Assembly (NCBI GenBank): GCA_038131795.1
Contig: JAYPQE010000003.1
Location: 1,178,001-1,242,000 of the forward strand
Direction: 5' to 3'
Length of the DNA stretch: 64,000 nucleotides
Source: Eutrophobius brisbanensis
GTDB taxonomy: Bacteria > Pseudomonadota > Gammaproteobacteria > Eutrophobiales > Eutrophobiaceae
Positions 62,106-64,000 of this stretch are shown here, in pieces. Made by a program: the position numbers and the translations under genes. Each line of letters starts with the position of its first letter. Within the stretch, counting starts at the first letter, position 1. The notes under the pieces are model-generated. The model had not been told where the DNA came from and ran no database searches. It worked only from the letters and a program-made list of their open reading frames with translations.

Positions 62106-63424
62106 AAATACTAATATTTGTCCTTCTGTTGTTCTGCAGCCATGCATTATCTGCTGAGGGCCACATTGAAATTTCTGCTGCTTCAATTGCCATATCACCG
62201 CCAGCTGCAGGAACACAGGCCGCCTACCTGACCATCGATAATCACTCCAATAAAAATATTTCATTAATCCGGGTTGAAAGCAGCGAATTTGAACGTATTG
62301 AGATCCATCAGACAGAAATGAGCGGTGACATGTCACATATGCACCATTTACCTGAAATATCTATTTCTGCCGGGCAACAAATAGCATTTAAACCTGGAGG
62401 GTTACATCTAATGTTGCATGGTTCATACAGACCACTCACACCGGGTGAACAGATAACGTTGATCTTGAATTTCTCGGACGGCTCAAGGAACAGCAGTCAA
62501 TTCACAGCAAAAAATCTAACTGATATCATGCCAATGAAACATGAAAATAAACCAAATGATAATAAGTCTAATGTTATGACTTCCATCTCTGTATTTATTC
62601 AGCATTTACTTCCTCAGCATTTGCTAACCGGCTTAATGTACAAGCTTGCTCGTATTCGATGGGAGCCGCTTAAAAATTTCTTAATAAACAGTTTCATAAG
62701 TGTATATAAGGTAGACATGTCTATTGCCAAGATATCTGATGTCAAACAGTTTCCTCACTTCAATGCCTTCTTTACCCGGGAACTAAAAAACTCAGCCAGA
62801 CCAGTAGACACTGCCAAAAATATTCTCGTCTCACCCGTAGATGGAGCTATCAGCCAATTTGGGGAAATTCAAAATAATGTATTGATACAGGCAAAAGGCA
62901 AGGAATATAAAGTTAACCACCTGTTGGGTGGTGATGACGACCTTGCGAAACGTTTTGAAAATGGACAGTTTATTACCATTTATCTATCACCCCGGGATTA
63001 TCACCGAATCCATATGCCACTAAGCGGTTCGCTAAACACTATGACGTATATTCCTGGCAAACTGTATTCCGTTAACCAAGCCACTACAGACCATGTAGAA
63101 GATCTATTTGCTATCAATGAACGTGTCGTCAATATATTTGATACTGATATAGGTAAGGTTGCATTAGTAATGGTCGGGGCGATATTTGTGGGTAGTATGG
63201 AAACTGTCTGGGCAGGAGAAATAACCCCTGCTACACACAGGGAACTCAGCCAACAGTCTTATGATGAGAATGCAATTGAGTTGGCAAAAGGTCAGGAAAT
63301 GGGGAGATTCAATATGGGTTCAACAGTCATTCTATTGTTTGAACCAGAGAAGATACAATTTAACGATGGCATTAATGTTAACCAGCCATTGAAAATGGGT
63401 AGTAGCATTGCAACAAAAAAATGA
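62102..63424 (+). CDS. psd: Fusion of PCuAC copper chaperone and phosphatidylserine decarboxylase
   Basis: 440 residues in one uninterrupted frame. Residues 1-18 are a signal peptide; 19 to about 140 form a PCu(A)C domain with the full copper motif H69-x10-M80-x21-H102-x-M104 and a Met/His tail (DIMPMKHENK). From about 159 a complete phosphatidylserine decarboxylase follows: FIQHLLPQHLLTGLMYKLA, SPVDGAISQFG (Asp), SPRDYHRIHMP (His) and FNMGSTVILLF with the self-cleaving Gly406-Ser407 (usually L-G-S-T). Psd makes phosphatidylethanolamine at the inner face of the membrane, whereas PCuAC works outside. An internal ATG at 62576 could start a separate Psd, though no good ribosome site precedes it. 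GTG start. Confidence 0.85.
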   Translation: MKILIFVLLLFCSHALSAEGHIEISAASIAISPPAAGTQAAYLTIDNHSNKNISLIRVESSEFERIEIHQTEMSGDMSHMHHLPEISISAGQQIAFKPGGLHLMLHGSYRPLTPGEQITLILNFSDGSRNSSQFTAKNLTDIMPMKHENKPNDNKSNVMTSISVFIQHLLPQHLLTGLMYKLARIRWEPLKNFLINSFISVYKVDMSIAKISDVKQFPHFNAFFTRELKNSARPVDTAKNILVSPVDGAISQFGEIQNNVLIQAKGKEYKVNHLLGGDDDLAKRFENGQFITIYLSPRDYHRIHMPLSGSLNTMTYIPGKLYSVNQATTDHVEDLFAINERVVNIFDTDIGKVALVMVGAIFVGSMETVWAGEITPATHRELSQQSYDENAIELAKGQEMGRFNMGSTVILLFEPEKIQFNDGINVNQPLKMGSSIATKK

Positions 63425-63437
63425 TGCTGGTGCGTAT

Positions 63438-64000
63438 CTACCCCGTGCCAATCACACCATCTTTCAGGTACTTTTCCATTTCTGCATCACTGAGACCAAT
63501 CAACTCACGATACACGTAATCATTCCCCTCGCCGAACAAGGGTGCAGTGTTATAAATGTCACCCGGTGTCTCACAAAGATCAAATGGCGGAAAGTTACAG
63601 GCCAGTAAACCGATTTCTGCATGACGTCGCCAGCGCCATGTCCCAAGCTCACGCAACTGCGGGTCGGTAAATACATCAGCGACAGTATTAACAGGATAGG
63701 CACATATCCCATGGTCTTGAAGCAGCTCAGTTACCGATAAGGCCGTCTGCCTGCTAGTCCATTGAGCAATGATGTCATTTAGATCTGCTTCATTCTCATG
63801 CCGTTTCTCAACACTGACAAAACGTACATCTGAAGAAAGATCCACATTATTCATAATGGCTGTAAGACGTTGAAATTCTTCATTAGACCAACAGGAAAAC
63901 GCAACCCATTCATTATTCAAACATGGATAGGCACCATGGGGACAAGCAACCGGATCTGAATTCATATTACGATCAGCAATATGACCATTTACATGATAAT
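63438..64000 (-). CDS. CaiB/BaiF-family (type III) CoA-transferase, partial
   Basis: The C-terminal 187 codons of a gene that enters from the right edge; the frame stays open upstream of the ATG at 63965. Family segments are SDPVACPHGAYPCLNNEWVAF and DIIAQWTSRQTALSVTELLQDHGICAYPVNTVADVFTDPQL (key residues W, T, L, G, P, V, D and Q-L), then LPPF-like CNFPPFDLCETPG and a tail with GEGNDYVYRELIGLSDAEM. Such enzymes move CoA between carboxylic acids; the substrate is unknown. It is convergent with psd, 13 bases apart. Confidence 0.85.
   Translation of the reverse strand, partial: YHVNGHIADRNMNSDPVACPHGAYPCLNNEWVAFSCWSNEEFQRLTAIMNNVDLSSDVRFVSVEKRHENEADLNDIIAQWTSRQTALSVTELLQDHGICAYPVNTVADVFTDPQLRELGTWRWRRHAEIGLLACNFPPFDLCETPGDIYNTAPLFGEGNDYVYRELIGLSDAEMEKYLKDGVIGTG

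Noticed and set aside
62102..62575. PCuAC and Psd as two separate genes
   Set aside because: The frame is continuous with no stop between the domains and no good ribosome site before the internal ATG, so the fusion is the direct reading; kept as an alternative only.
1..64000. tRNA, rRNA, CRISPR array, insertion sequence or prophage
   Set aside because: No cloverleaf-like run with a T-loop, no repeat-spacer pattern, no transposase or phage protein could be found by reading.

Overview
The window looks like a chromosomal segment of a gammaproteobacterium. The strongest taxonomic sign is the minus-strand order pyrG-kdsA-eno-ftsB-ispD-ispF (29.7-35.0 kb), a typical gammaproteobacterial cluster. 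E. coli-type purL, purB, pyrC, rnt, tag, yajQ, msrPQ, a BaeSR-like two-component system and apbE followed by a DUF3301 gene agree with this. A monomeric isocitrate dehydrogenase, a multi-subunit cation/proton antiporter and a SAM-II-type riboswitch suggest a marine or halotolerant relative rather than an enteric one, but that part is inference. No tRNA, rRNA, CRISPR array, prophage or insertion sequence was seen.

Layout. 0-2.4 kb: the start of a metal-efflux locus (His-rich membrane protein, TolC-like outer-membrane protein running off the left edge) and a PepSY membrane protein. 2.4-7 kb: accessory enzymes, namely a tandem alpha/beta-hydrolase without recognisable nucleophiles, a GNAT, a half-size UPF0016 transporter and a D-aminoacylase-like amidohydrolase, plus one REP-like palindrome. 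7-20 kb: housekeeping nucleotide genes (rnt, pyrC, purB, purL) mixed with an aldo/keto reductase, an esterase, a DUF5916 barrel protein and a small GNAT/secretin-N operon. 20-30 kb: an accessory stretch with four visibly broken genes (beta-CASP nuclease, fatty-acid desaturase, HD-GYP response regulator, hotdog thioesterase) around an intact msrP-msrP-msrQ operon with duplicated catalytic subunits. 30-35 kb: the core cluster. 35-42 kb: small enzymes, BaeSR-like regulators, a Rieske oxygenase and a broken LapA-domain gene. 42-45.8 kb: a probable operon led by a SAM-II-type riboswitch with terminator and antiterminator, carrying metZ, an acyl-CoA ligase pair of the SucCD/MtkAB family with altered active-site loops, and a tiny secreted protein. 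46-49.5 kb: small accessory genes, three of them broken or of uncertain start. 49.7-53.9 kb: icd, apbE, DUF3301, yajQ. 53.9-61.3 kb: a nine-gene Mrp/Mbh-like antiporter operon. 61.5-63.4 kb: Sco1-type copper chaperone followed by one reading frame that joins a PCuAC copper chaperone to phosphatidylserine decarboxylase. The right edge cuts a CaiB/BaiF CoA-transferase.

The most unusual items are the riboswitch-led metZ/acyl-CoA-ligase operon, the PCuAC-PSD fusion, the antiporter operon with three large subunits in Mbh-like order, and the high density of genes carrying single in-frame stops or one-base homopolymer insertions whose downstream sequence is still well conserved. That last pattern means either recent gene decay in accessory genes or base-level errors in the assembly; essential genes in the window are intact.
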